Shown: positions 13,055-25,121 of the stretch, piece by piece
Numbering within the stretch: the first letter of the stretch is position 1
Layout: each line of letters opens with the position of its first letter
NCBI GenBank assembly: GCA_037074615.1
Contig: CM073560.1
Location: 6,579,501-6,643,500 of the forward strand
Direction: 5' to 3'
DNA: 64,000 nt
DNA from: Leucaena leucocephala
Lineage: Eukaryota; Streptophyta; Magnoliopsida; Fabales; Fabaceae
Notes under the pieces: model-generated
Seen by the model: the letters and a program-made list of their open reading frames with translations, nothing else
Database searches by the model: none
Told to the model about the DNA's origin: nothing
Translations under genes and position numbers: made by a program

Positions 13055-14642
13055 ATGGTTAGGCCTAAAATTTAAGGGAAATTATTTTATAAGATAAATA
13101 ATCTAATTAATATAGAAAGTTCTTATAAAGTGCCTTGGATTAATTTTTAAAATTTATTCTGGAATTTAGTATCGATAGAGAAGGGTAAAATGGTCAATTC
13201 ATTACCTTAAGTTAAAAAATGGAATTGATTCATGCATAAGCCCAATATATGGAGGCAAGGACGTACCTAATCAAACCAAGAAGAAGAGCTTCAGTTTTGT
13301 AGATATTTTCCAATAAAATGCTTTAAACCAATACTTATAGGATAAGCTTCCATGAGGGCCCATAACAATAAAATAGCCCTATTCTCCCATTCATTAACCT
13401 ACCTCAGCCACGCCTTCTCCTTTATTTCATCCAGCTAAGTAGATTTTAGAGCGAAAGAGAGATTGAAATCGTGAAGGACGAATAGGAAATCGAATAGGAA
13501 GAAGGGGAGAAAGAGAAGGTGATATCTCATGCACAAAGCTAATCTTGGATTAAGGATTTGGAGGAGAAAGCAAAACTAAAGAACTTTATACAATAAGAGG
13601 TATAAGAAGCAAAAGGTAGCGAAACTTATTAACTCTTATATAGTTTGTGCTTGTTGATTGCATGTTTATTTTCCATTTATGTAGTAATTAGGCCTCTAAA
13701 AATGTAATATCTTCTCTTGAGTTTGCGTCATGGCCATGTATATTTGTTTGTAAGTTGTTTTTACATTGGCTATTTACATGCTTAGTTAATTATCATTACA
13801 CATTATATATTGAGTGAAGCTTGCTATTGAGATTACCCCGAATCTCACCCTTTTCTCACGTGTACTAACAATAGGAGCAAGTTTCTCGAAAGAGTAAGCT
13901 TGTGGAGAAAATTTATTGGTGGAGACCTCAAGGAAGCCACTTAGCTATCAATACTTTGTTTACTATTTATCAATTTGTAGTTGTTTGTGTATATATGTGT
14001 TTAAGTTAATTAAATAAGTTAAATTTATATGGGTGGCATGTACTTAACCACCATGCAGAGGAGTAGGAGAAGTAAGCACAAGTTAAGCCTTAAGTTAAGC
14101 AGGAGAAGTGAATGCATGATTAGAATTACCTATTATAATTTCAGAATACAGTGATGAGCTATGAACTTATATGTTTAGAAATGGAAAAATTGTATGAGTT
14201 AAGCCCTAAGATTTTACAGGGGAAAAGTACACATGGATACCTTTAACATGAGTCCTTTTTCATAATTTTTTAATGTGTAGTTTAAAAGACATAATTTTTT
14301 AATGTTGGGTAAGAATTCTAGAAATTCTGGCAAAAATCCTACTGACCAATTTGGTTTAGGTGAGTTTTAGGACCAAATGGGTTAGCGATGAACTTGAGTA
14401 TTATTTTTATTGCAAAGAGATTTTTAATATATTTGAAAAGAGCTTTGAACCACTAATTTTGAAGATATAATGGATTAGTTATGAATTTTCTAAGTTTATG
14501 GAAAATTCTTATTTCCATTATAGTACCCAAGTTTCTAAAAAAGTTCTAAATTTTTAGCCTTTCCAAGGGCACTAATTGGGTCACATGTGATTCTTAAATG
14601 GTTAAACATATCTGATAAGTGAGCCCAGGGTAAGGTGTGACA

Positions 14643-15214
14643 AAACACTTATCACATGGCTTAAGCTTTTAAAATAATAAGAAACTATATTAACAAAGTA
14701 GAAGAAAAAACTACATGAAAGACCTAATAAGAATATTGTTCCTTTCATCAACAACCACCCATTTAAAGTAAAATGGTGGATGATTGAAGGTAAAAACATT
14801 AATTAACCTGTAAACTATAAGTATGTTTAGCTAATATATCAACATAATTTTCAATGACATGGTGGTAAGGGTTGCTTTGACCTCTATGATAGCTGTTGGT
14901 GAATCATCTACCTTCTAACAAACGTGCCTTGTTATTTCATCAATAGTTAATCTTGTCTAGCTTTAAAGCTAAAGAAGTCATAACAATATAAATAAATGGA
15001 ACTCGTGCATGTTGCAGAAATGGAGCAAAACCAAAATCAGTCCATTAAGCCATAAAATCTACAATAATCAACCATAACACACTACTAAATATGAAGACTC
15101 TGGTGAACAACTATATACATAATTAAAATCTTTTAAACATATCTTACAAATGATTACTTTATATGCTTGTCAATAGATAGAGGGAAAAGAACAAGTACAT
15201 TAGTATTTCCATTA
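14643..15214. repeat. Low-copy paralogous segment, left half (continues at 22,994)
   Basis: This aligns closely with 35,264-35,766 and continues after the copia insertion at 22,994-23,150, matching 35,772-35,930. The minus strand holds short coding-like stretches (around 14,700-14,800), but no complete domain could be assigned. The two copies let the copia insertion point be read to the base. Confidence 0.65.
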
Positions 15215-16520
15215 TGTTAGTTCTAGGCAGACACACCTAAGAGGAAGGTGAATTGGGTGTTTAAAAACTTTTAATAGAAATTTAAACACAATTAGAAAGC
15301 AAGAGTAAAAATGAGTAAAGTTAAGAGAGATTTCACTGAGAGAAAACAAATCAGTTTATACTGGTTCAAACTAAACTCTTGTCCTACATCCAGTCCTTAG
15401 AGGTCTCCTGAGATTTGAATTATTCTCCAAGATTTCAATGGGCTCTTGGTGCCTTCAGTACATCAATTGACTCCCTCAATTACTCCCCCTTACTTTCCTG
15501 TAAGGTTATAATCCCAACTTAAAAGAACTAATCTCTTAAGCAACCAGAATAAAAGAAAAAACTATTCATAATCTCTCTCAAGAGTATATATGTTGATACA
15601 CACCGAAACTCAATAAATGTCGGGTTACACAAAGAGTGAAGAAAACTGAGAATGTAATAAATTTAGAAGTTGGTTCATTCAGTTGGGTTGGTTTCTTCAT
15701 TCAATGTCAAGTCCTTAAATAACATTTACTTCGATTGTCACCGTTAGACTCAGATTTGTAACCATTAGGGTGAAGGCATGGTTGGTCACTAACAGGTAGG
15801 TAAGCATTTAATGTGGTGCCAGAAGTAGAAAGTTTCTGTTACGTGTAGCCTTCATCATTTCGAATTCGTAACCTTTTTCGAATACACTCAATCAAAAAGA
15901 TTTGTTAGTCATTCAAAGCATCAATTGAGTATATGAAATGTTAATGAATGACTCGTTATTAAAGATTGAGTTCATAATTAAATTCAGATGGTTTTTCATA
16001 AACGATATGTTCTATTAATCGATTACCCAATCGATTAATGCTTAGTTAGTGTGTGAGATAGAAAACATAGCATCATACTAATCAGATTATTCAAGCATAT
16101 ACAGTGTAATTTCAGTAAGAAAAATTTCTTAAAAGATTTATAAAGAAGAATAATGAGAAACATAGGTATATTATCACTAAAATGAATCATATGAAGATAA
16201 AATCAGTTTTAAGCTTTAAAATATAGATATATTTGAAGTTTCTGAAATTTCTGAAGTTAATCGATTAATATAAGTTAATCGAATGCCTAGCGATTAATGT
16301 GTCTGGAAAAATTGAATGAGAAATTATTTTAACACAAATTAATCGAACAGTTAATCTGTTAAAGCAAATTAATCGATTAACCAATCGATTAATTGGTTTA
16401 TATTTGAATTTTACAAAATTGATGCTTCACTAATTAATCTAACAGTTAAGAGATTAATATAAATTAATCGATTAACCAATCGATTAATAGTAATATCTTT
16501 GTTGAAGAGAAAATCTATTT
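15215..16520 (-). repeat. Truncated 3' LTR of the SIRE element
   Basis: This matches the right-hand LTR from 21,222 to about 22,530, starting TGTTAGTTCTAG against TGTTAGTTCTAAG. Homology stops at about 16,520. The following 40 or so bases (16,521-16,562) match the 5' LTR around 22,590-22,625 in the opposite orientation. The remaining roughly 360 bases of LTR, the polypurine tract and the end of RNase H are absent. Confidence 0.8.
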
Positions 16521-16574
16521 TCAACTGCCTTCTGAAATTGAGTTAATAAGCCAATTAATCGATTTGGGATGAGT

Positions 16575-17110
16575 TGGGATGAATTCAACTTTTATATCTT
16601 TTTTTTGTACGTGGTTTCTTATGAAGTGATGTCTGGTATCAATGTGCTATATTTGGGAATGAAGCATAGGATTCTTTGACAGATTAATTATGCTTGTATT
16701 GTCACAGAGAATTGGAATCTTATTCAACTTTATTCCTGATCTTGAAGTTGTTGTTTGAGCCATAATACTTGTGCACAATAACTACCAACCGCTACATATT
16801 CAGTTTCTATTAATGAGATAGCTATCGTGTATTGCTTCTTACTGAGCCATGAAACTAGACAATCACCAAGGAATTCACATTGTCCATTGGTGCTTTTCCT
16901 ATCTGTTTTGTATCCTCCATGGTTAGAATCTGAGTATGCTACTAAGTATTATGCTCTTCCCTTGGGAAACCATATACCAAGATCAATGGTTTCTACTAGA
17001 TATCTGAATATTCTCTTTATAGCTTCAGCATAGGATTCCTTTGGAGCAGCTTGATATCTTGTACACATCCCCACACTGAATTATATGTCTAGTCTGCTTG
17101 CAGTGAGGTA
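16575..17110 (-). pseudogene. Copia RNase H domain (decayed)
   Basis: The reverse-strand frames read the C-terminal copia RNase H region, ending RNHVQKKDIKVEFIPT where the family normally continues with DQLADIFTKPL. That continuation is missing because of the 3' deletion. The same region in the second SIRE element (32,213-32,600) is better preserved and confirms the assignment. It lies directly downstream of the reverse transcriptase. Confidence 0.75.
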
Positions 17111-17228
17111 TAGAAGGGATCCAATCATTTCTCGATATTTTGTAACGTTGAAGTCTTGCCCTTTCTCATCTTTATCCAATGTAGCAATTGTGCTCATTGG
17201 GGTTGATACATTTTTAGCTTAATCCAAT

Positions 17229-18384
17229 TCAAACTTCTTCAGTAGCTCCTTTAGATACTTTGTTTGTGAGATGGTCATTCTTTAGTTGTTTGATTTGGAG
17301 TCCGAGAAAGAAATTCAGTTCTCCCATCATAGACATATCAAATTCTCCCTGCATTATCTTGGCAAACTCTTGACAAAGATCTTTATTAATAGCATCGAAG
17401 ATAATATCATCAACATAAATTTGAAATACTAAAAGGATCAAATTTGTTTCTTTTGATAAACAATGTATTATCTACTTTTTTCTCTTTTAAAGGCTTTTTC
17501 TATCAGAAATTTGCTAAGACGATTGTACCAAGCTCTAGGAGCTTTTTTTAACCTATATAATGCCTTCTTAAATTTATACACGTGATTTGGAAAATGGCGA
17601 TCTTCAAATCCAGGAGGTTATTCTATGTATACCTCTTCTATTATAAAACCATTAAGAAAAACACTTTTGATATCCATTTGATAAAGTTTAAAATCTTTAA
17701 TATAAGCAAAGGTTAAGAGTACTCGTATAGCTTCTAATATGGCCACTGGAGCATAGGTTTCCTCATAATATATACCTTCTTCTTGGTTATAGCCTTTTTC
17801 CACTAATCTAGCCTTATTTCTAATGATTACAGCAGATTAATCAAGTTTGTTCTTGAATACCTGTTTAGTTCCGATGACTAGATAGTTATTGGGTCTAGGT
17901 ACCAATTCCTAAAATTGATTCCGTTTAAATTGATTTAATTTTTCCAACATTGCAACTATCCAGAACTCATTTGATAGTGCTTCAGCTATGTTGGTGGCTT
18001 TAATGTTAGAAATAAATACAGAGAAAAATACTTCATTGAACACTTGTCTCTGGATTTTTACTCCTTCATTGACTTTACCAATAACCTGGTCTAAAGGTGA
18101 TTTCTATTATGTTTCCAGGCTCTAGGTTGATCTTTTTCAGACTCATTACGCTAACTACTCGATTGATTAACTATGGGTTCTTTGTTTAATTTTAATGTTT
18201 TAAGATCCTGTATTATCTCAGCTTTATTATCTAGAGGCTTTAAAGTTGGTTCTATTTCAGAAAATACTACATGCACAGACTCTTCTATTGTAAATATTCT
18301 TTTGTTAAAAAGTCTATATGCTTTACTATGATTAGAATAGTCAAGAAAAATACCCTTATTAGATTTAGGATCGAATTTACCCAA
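17229..18384 (-). pseudogene. Copia reverse transcriptase and integrase C-terminal part
   Basis: RT pieces in order on the minus strand: 17,618-17,803 (YYEETYAPVAILEAIRVLL, QMDIKSVFLNG) and 17,229-17,441 (FQIYVDDIIFDA, the YVDD catalytic box, then MSMMGELNFFLGLQIKQ). Upstream, 18,151-18,384 (GKFDPKSNKGIFLDYS) is the integrase C-terminal GKFD..S..GIFLGYS-type motif. The aspartates of YVDD are intact, but the frame is broken between pieces. This is the main basis for the SIRE-lineage call. Confidence 0.88.
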
Positions 18385-18599
18385 ATTTTCTTTGTTGTTA
18401 TGAATGAAGTATTTCCTCTCGAAAATCCTCAGATGTGTGAGATTAGGTTTGTGTCCTTTATAGAGCTCATATGGTGTTTTGTTGAGTATTGGTCTGATAT
18501 AGGCTTAGTTACATATATAATATGCTTTGTTCATGGCCTCTGTCCAGAATACTTGTGAGACACCTTTGTCATTGAGCATTGCTCTAGTCATGTCTATGA

Positions 18600-19093
18600 G
18601 AACTCTATTATTTCTTTCAACAACTCTATTTTGTTATAGAGTTGTTGGTGCAGAGAAGTTGTGATTGATTCCATAGTTGGCATAGAATTCAGCAAAATTA
18701 GTGTTTTCAAAAATCTCCTCCGTGATCAATCCTGATAGACACAATGGACATACCTTTCTCATTTTGCACCTTTTTGGCAAACACAACAACCGCATTAAAA
18801 GTTTCATCTTTAGAGGAAAGATATAAAGTCCAAGTAAATCTTGAATAGTCATCAACTATCAACAGAGCATATAAGTTTTCCCTGAAACTTTTGACTCTTG
18901 ATGGACCAACCAAATCCATATGAAGTAATTGGAATGGTCTTTCAGTTGAAACTTTCTTTTTTGATTTAAAAGAGGACTTTACTTGTTTCCCTTTTCGACG
19001 AACATCACAGACAATATCAATTTTAGATTTAACTTCAGGTAAACCAAATACTAAATCCTTTTTAACCAATTTTAAAACCTGATGCATGTTCAC
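18600..19093 (-). pseudogene. Copia GAG-pre-integrase and integrase core
   Basis: The 18,707-19,093 frame contains the integrase core with LLHMDLVGPS (first catalytic Asp) and RIDHGGDF (second Asp). A frame change leads to FAEFYANYGINHNFSAP, and near 18,605-18,640 QNRVVERNNR carries the catalytic Glu, preceded by a stop where PQQ is expected. The DDE triad is therefore recognisable across frames, but the ORF is broken. Confidence 0.88.
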
Positions 19094-19439
19094 ATGAGTT
19101 AGTCTCTTGTGCCATAACCAGCTTTCTTATGATTTACTTAGAAAACAATTTTCAATTGAATTAGAATTAATAAAGATAGTATAATAGTTACCATCCCTTG
19201 AAGCACGAAGTTTCGCCTTTAAGCTTTCTTTGTTGATTGGGAGGTCTTTCTTACTTAATATTACGCATTATTCTGAGTACAAAATAATCCAATTGTCTTT
19301 GTCCGCAGTTTGACTTACTCTAAAGAGATTGTGACATAATCCCTCTACGTAGTACACATCTTCCACTTTCACTCCTTCTTTACTTTCTACTTCTCCAATT
19401 CTGGCAATCTTTCCGGATTGATTTCCTCAGAAGCTTACT

Positions 19440-21160
19440 TTGCCTCATTCCTTATACAAAGCTTGAGGAACTTCTCTGTATCTCTGGCCATATGTCTAGA
19501 ACATCCACTGTCAATATACCATTTGTTGTTTTTGAATACTTTCAGACAAACTTGAAATAAAATTATTTAACTTTAGTTACCCAAACTTTCTTGGGTCCTT
19601 TTATGTTAGCTTGGATTACCTTAGGTATATAAGTGCTTTTATGTACCCATTTAAATGTACCGTAGGGTCCATTTTTCTTGTGATAACAAGAGGCAGTAGA
19701 GTGACCCTTACGATTACAATATGAACATTGAGCAAATATATTTGAATTATGCACAGAGTGTCTAAAATAATGCAGATATGATTTATTTCCTAATTTTTTC
19801 TTTCCTTTCTGTTTATCTAAGGTATGATCATATCCTATCCCTGATTTATCAGAGACACATCTTTGATTCCCAAGTAAGATACTGAGCATTTTACTACTCT
19901 TAGTAAATTTCTCAAGAGTCTTGGTTAACTCTAAGTTTTTCTTTTCAAATCCTTCACAATTAGTACACTTCGATATAATCTCAGGTGTTATCTTTTCTAA
20001 ACTCCAAATTTTCTTTTGAGTTTACTAACTCTTTTGTTAACTTAATGAATTCAAAGTGTAACTATTATATTCAGAGAGTAATGATCATAAGTGGTTCAGT
20101 ATTTGTTACCTTCTTTGTCTCTGATTCATGTTCTTCTTGAGCAACTAGACAAATATTTGCCTTTTCTTCGTTGTAACTGTCTTCGCTTTTTGATGAACTC
20201 TCTCCCCAGATTGACGAGAAGAATGCTTTCTACTTCTGGAACTTTTCTTTCTTCTTCTCTTTGTCTTTCCTAGAAAGTTGAGGACATTCTGCCTTGAAGT
20301 GTCTTGGCTTTTTACATTCAAAGAAGATGATATGATTTTTTTTCTTTTGATGAAGAAGCTCCCTTTGGTTGGAATCTCCTCGTTGCTTGATTCAGGTAGA
20401 ATTTTTTGAATCTCCGTACTATGAGACCCATTTCATCATCTTCCAGTTCTTCATCAAAGTCTCTATCTTCATCTTTTAGAGCAATCCCTTTTTTGCTATT
20501 TTCTTTTTCTTTGATGTATTTCTTATACTTCTGCTTGCTCTCATATTCAACTAGACTTCCAAAAAAGGAGTGACATACTTCATAGATTCTCCTTTAGCTT
20601 TCTCAATTACAGTGACCTTTAGTTCCCATTCTTTCATAAGACCATCGAGAATCTTACGTACTTGATCTCTTTGGCTATATGATTGCCCAACTGCTATCAA
20701 ATGATTGATTAAATGTTGAAATCTTACTTCTATATCCTGGATGCTCTCCCTATCAGCCATTTTGAAAAGCTCAGATTATGTTTTAAGTGTATTTACTCTG
20801 CTTTCTTTCATACCAGAGGTTCCTTTGTGAGCTACTTTGAGTGCTTCCCACATCTCCTTGGCCATTTCCAGACTAGATACCAAGAAGTACTCCTTCTGAC
20901 TCAAGGCACATGTTACAATGTTGATTGCCTTATCATTGAGCAGTATCATCTTTTTGTCATCATCATTGGGATTTTAGCCCGTATACAATTTTGGTTGAAA
21001 TATAGTTTTCGTCTTCTATCACATCCCAAAGCCCATACTCAGAAGCTTTGATAAAAGTTTTCATCCTCATTTTCCAAAATGTAAAATTTTCTCTATTGAA
21101 TCCTAGAGGTTTTATTCTAGAACTTCCCTCTGGTAATACGCTATCTCCAAATCCTGCCAT
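19440..21160 (-). pseudogene. SIRE gag and aspartic protease region
   Basis: Gag starts at about 21,160 (MAGFGDSVLPEG..., then FTFWKMRMKTFIKA), followed by the UBN2-like piece at 20,551-20,760 (IQDIEVRFQHLINHLIAVGQ). A first zinc knuckle near 20,275-20,335 reads FFECKKPRHFKAECP: the first Cys of CX2C is Phe and the usual Gly before His is Arg, so it is probably inactive. A second knuckle in 19,563-19,889 reads CSYCNRKGHSTASC and is intact (CX2CX4HX4C). The protease active site WYIDSGCSRHM, with DSG intact, lies near 19,490-19,530. Several frameshifts separate the parts. Confidence 0.85.
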
Positions 21161-21207
21161 AGATTCAGGATCTCTCTTGAGATTGTTAGATCTTTTCCAA
21201 GAGATTT

Positions 21208-21219
21208 GCTCTGATACCA
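21208..21219 (-). other. Primer-binding site (initiator Met-tRNA type)
   Basis: The minus strand reads TGGTATCAGAGC, two bases internal to the end of the 5' LTR (21,222). It is complementary to the 3' end of plant initiator tRNA-Met, the standard primer of plant copia elements. It fixes the orientation and the LTR boundary. Confidence 0.93.
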
Positions 21220-21221
21220 AA

Positions 21222-22988
21222 TGTTAGTTCTAAGAAAACATACCCAAGAAGGGGTGAATTGGGTGTTTTAAATTTTTTTAATATAAATTTAAACTCAATC
21301 AGAAAGCAAGAGTAAAAATGAGTAAAGTTAAGAGAGATTTCACTTAGAGAAAACAAATTAGTTATATTGGTTTGGACCAAACTTTTGTCCTACGTCCAAT
21401 CCTCAGAGGCCTTCTGAGGTTTCAACTATTCTCTAAGATTTTAACGGGCTCTTAGTGCTTTCAGTACAGTAATTGACTCCCTCAATTACTCCCCTTACTT
21501 TCCCGTAATGTTATAATCTCAGCTTAAGAGAACCAATCTTTTAAGCAACCAGAATAAAAGAAAAACTATTCATAATATCTCTCAAGAGTATATATGTTGA
21601 TACACACTGAAGCTCAATGAATGTTGGGTTACACAAAGAGTGAAGAAAACTGAGGATTAAATAAATTCAGAAGTTGGTTTAGTCAATTGGGTTGGTTTCT
21701 TCATTCAATATTGAGTCCTTAAATAGTATTTATTTCAGTTGTAACTGTTAGACTCATATTTGTAACCGTTGCAGTGAAGGCATGGTTAGTCGCTGACAGG
21801 TAAGTAAGCATTTAATGCGTTCCCAGAAGTAGAAAGTTTATGTTGCGTGTAGCCTTCATCATTTCGAATTCATAGCCTTTTGTGAATACACTCCATCAAA
21901 AAGATCCGTTAGTCTTTCAAACCATTAATTGAGTATATGAACTATTAATAAATGACTCGTTATTAAAGATTGAGTTCATAATTAAATTTAGATAATTTTT
22001 CATAAACGATATGCTCTACTAATTGATTACCCAATTGATTAATGCTTAGTTAGTGTGTGAGATAGAAAAACATAGCATCATACTCATCAGATTATTAAAG
22101 CATATACAGTGTAATTTCAGTAAGGAAAATTTCTTAAAAGATTTATAAAGAAGAATAATGAGAAACATATGCATATTATCACTAAAATGAATCATATGAA
22201 GATAAAATCAGTTTTAAGCTTTAAAACAGAGATATATTTGAAGTTTCTAAAATTTTTAAAGTTAATCGATTAAATAATCAATTAATATAAGTTAATCTAA
22301 TGCCTAGTCGATTAATGTGTCTGGAAAAATTGAATGAGAAATTATTTCAACACAAATTAATCAAACAGTTAATCTGTTAAAGAAATTAATTGATTAATCG
22401 ATTAATTGATTTATATTTGAATTTCACAAAATTGATGTTTCACTGATTAATTGAACAATTAACAAATTAATATAAATTAATCAATTAACCAATCGATTAA
22501 TAGTAATATCTTTGTTCAAGAGAAAATCTATTTTAAACACATTAATCGATTAACTAATCATTAATTACAATTAATCAATTAACCAATTGACGAATTGGCT
22601 TATTAACTCAATTCCAGAAGGAAAGCTTTCAACATTAATCGAACACTTAATCGATTAATGGTCACTCATTAATCGGTTAATTAATTTTTCTTTGTAAAAT
22701 CAATTGCTGCATTTATATTAATCTATCATCTAATCGATTAATTGATAATAATTGATTAAATAATCGATTAATTATCAATAATTGAATAACTAATCGATTA
22801 ACTCAACTAACTTCTTCTTTTCACACTTTTTTATTCACATAATCATTTTTGAAAATACTTTTTGACAATGTTTGAGCATAGAAAAAATCTAACACTACAC
22901 AGGAAAATATTTCTAATATTTTTAAATCATTCTTAGTATCACTGAAGACTTTTTGCTATTTGACATCATCAAAACATATTTTCCAACA
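21222..22988 (-). repeat. Intact 5' LTR of the SIRE element, 1,767 bp
   Basis: On the minus strand it runs from TGTTGGAAAATATG (22,988) to CTAACA (21,222), next to the primer site. Between about 22,260 and 22,805 it contains at least eight copies of the palindrome core aatcgatt, mostly as taatcgatta. These are interleaved with one-base-changed copies (attaattgatta, taatcaatta). No coding sequence. Confidence 0.9.
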
Positions 22989-22993
22989 CATTA

Positions 22994-23150
22994 CACGTGA
23001 CCTTATACTTCAACCTTAGCAACTGCATCAATTTTTTGTTAAACAACTTTTTCTTCTTTTGACTTTGATGGATTAGACACAATTGTTATCCCTTCCCTTG
23101 AGTATTGTAGGTGAAGGATTTTGCTTCTTATACTTATTTTGGCACAAATA
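22994..23150. repeat. Paralogous segment, right half
   Basis: This continues the segment interrupted at 15,214. It matches 35,772-35,930 (for example caactttttcttctttt and acttattttggcacaaa). Similarity ends near 23,152, shortly before the next gypsy LTR at 23,194. The minus strand reads coding-like residues in the other copy (SKEEKVVYQKTDG), which I do not recognise. Confidence 0.65.
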
Positions 23151-23193
23151 CGCTTTTCGTTAGATATTATATTTCATTCCAATAATGAAATCT

Positions 23194-25121
23194 TGTAACA
23201 TCCTAGAATTTTGAGCTAAGGTAAACTTGATTTATGTGAAACCCTAAGTGATTAGTTGATGCTTGAGTATAAGCAGAGGAAAATTTTCCCTTTCTGTCAC
23301 TTGACATGGCGAGTATTGTTACTAGCCATGGCAAGTCACGTAGAGAGGCATGAGAGCCTTTTTGTGTTACTCGTCGTGGCAAGTAACACAACTTGCCATG
23401 GTAAGTTGCACGATTCTGTTATAAAAGGAGACATTTCATATGAGAAAATTATGGTTTCTAGAGGTAGGTGATGGAAAATCGCTGCTAGGGCAAGAATTTT
23501 TGATCCATTGGAGGTGAATTTGAGCTTCTTAACCTATTGGTATGTATTATATAGTATTATAGGCTTGATTTCCTATATTTTCTCTTAGATTTTGACATTT
23601 AGATCTTTCATATTTTAGGGTTCTTATACAATTTTGAAATGGTTGAGACTTTGACAAATTTTTTTTAGCTCTAATGTGTTATTGGGACTAGATTAAGTGT
23701 TCAATCAGTTTAGTTTTAGTTAGCTTTCATTTTGGTGAGAGTTCAAACTTAGGGTTTGATAAAGTGATGAGATTTTGATGATTTATGGTAATATGGTGAT
23801 TGGAAATAGGTTTTGGTGATTGGGTTATGTTATTATAGGTTGAAATTGATATTTAATCAATTTAGAATGTTGATTTTAGATTGAATTTCAAAAATGGGTA
23901 TTTTGAAGTTAGAATCCAAGGTTGTAAATTAGGGATTTTGTTGAATTAGTACTATTAGAGGTAAAATGATTATTCCTTTAGGTTAGGTGAGCTAATTGGA
24001 TATGGAATTCAGTTTTGGATTAGTTTAATGGAGGTTATGTTGAGTTTTTGGGTTGATAGAAGGTCATAGGGCCTCTTAAATATTGTTAATTAATCATTTA
24101 ATTAGTTGTAAACTAATAATGATGATGATATGATTATTAAATTTATTTTTGTCTTTGACTTTGAGTATAGAGTTGATTTTGGTGGTAATTATCTTTGGCT
24201 TTAGCGAGAGGTACTCGCTTTCCACTTATTATATATGCTAGTTTATGTTTATGAGTGATTTGGAAATGTGATTTATGAAAGAATTATTCCGTTATAATTA
24301 TGTTGAAGTATTATGAGATTAAGTGTTATAAATTGCCTTTTGGGACTTAGTTCAATGAAATTGAGTACTATATTTTGAGAATACAATGACTTTGCAAATA
24401 CCATTAGTTTGGTTTGAAGAGTACTATGAAATATTATTATATGTATCAAATATATTTCTACTATTGATTATATTCTATGATAAGTTCCATGATTTAGTTC
24501 TATGATTAAGTACCATGACTGAGTTGCATGATAATGGGTTGAGTTGTAATTATAAATATTTATTATTATTATCACTTGATAAGGTTTTCATGGATGCATG
24601 ATTGTTAAGTCATCCCTAACAGTTCCTGGAGAGGCCGATCCAATAGTTCCATGAGAGGCCTTATGCCTCAACAATTCCAGGAGAAGCTATGAAACCTTAA
24701 TAGTTCCATAACCAGGGAGCCATGGTCCAGTTGTGTGCTATGTGGGCTTTGGCAAGCCCACGTCACATAATTGATGAGCTTTTAGAGTCACCAATTACAT
24801 GGGTAGTATATTAGCCCATAAGTCTAGCCAAAAGTTATAAGGATAGTTCGGATGGTGCATTATCTTGTTCATATATTAAATTATATTGATACAGGGATGT
24901 AATAAATTATTATGGTTTTATAATTGTCCCACTTGGCACCTTATGACCACTGCTAGTATGTATGATGGATATGAATGTTGGTTACTGAGACGTTTGTCTC
25001 ACCTTGTAGTTATTAACATTTTTCATGTAATAGTCCTAGTATTGGTTCTTCAGGGAAGGCTCTAGAAGCTTGGTTGGCTGTTGTTACTTGTATAGCCTCC
25101 TCCTTTAATTTATGTGTTGAA
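23194..25121 (+). mobile_element. Gypsy LTR, plus orientation
   Basis: It starts TGTAACATCCTAG. A TATA-like ttataaaagg near 23,419 and the motif gttactgagacgtttgtctcacc near 24,985 fit the layout of the other gypsy LTRs here. Within 23,300-23,410 the core gccatgg/ttgcca recurs several times in both orientations. It is followed directly by a copia LTR at 25,122, so its own 3' end may be intact or cut by a few bases. No interior attached. Confidence 0.55.

Larger units (their letters stand above)
7229..14642 (+). mobile_element. Gypsy LTR split by nested insertions (7,229-7,713 and 13,055-14,642)
   Basis: The left part starts TGTTTAACATCC, like the TGTAACATCC start of the LTR at 23,194. The right part resumes with aggcctaaaattt at 13,061, carries the gattaccccgaatctcaccc block near 13,830, and ends ggtgtgaca at 14,642. 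Together these make roughly 2.1 kb of LTR interrupted by a copia solo LTR. No clear target duplication could be identified for this outer element, so its outer borders are approximate. Confidence 0.5.
15215..22988 (-). mobile_element. SIRE-lineage Ty1/copia retrotransposon, nearly full length
   Basis: Minus-strand element of 7.8 kb flanked by CATTA (15,210-15,214 and 22,989-22,993). The 5' LTR is on the right (21,222-22,988), the primer-binding site at 21,208-21,219, gag to the left of it, then protease, integrase, reverse transcriptase and RNase H in the copia order. RT residues such as YVDDIIF and LNFFLGLQIKQ are characteristic of the SIRE/Maximus lineage. All domains carry frameshifts or stops, so it is inactive. 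The 3' end is rearranged: RNase H is cut after VEFIPT near 16,575 and the 3' LTR lacks its 5' third. The paralogous site at 35,767-35,771 lacks the insertion. Confidence 0.88.

Noticed and set aside
16827..17033. Plus-strand ORF within the copia element
   Set aside because: It is a shadow of minus-strand RNase H sequence.
21222..22988. CRISPR-like array of regular short repeats
   Set aside because: The palindromes are irregularly spaced, vary in sequence and lie in an LTR of a plant element.
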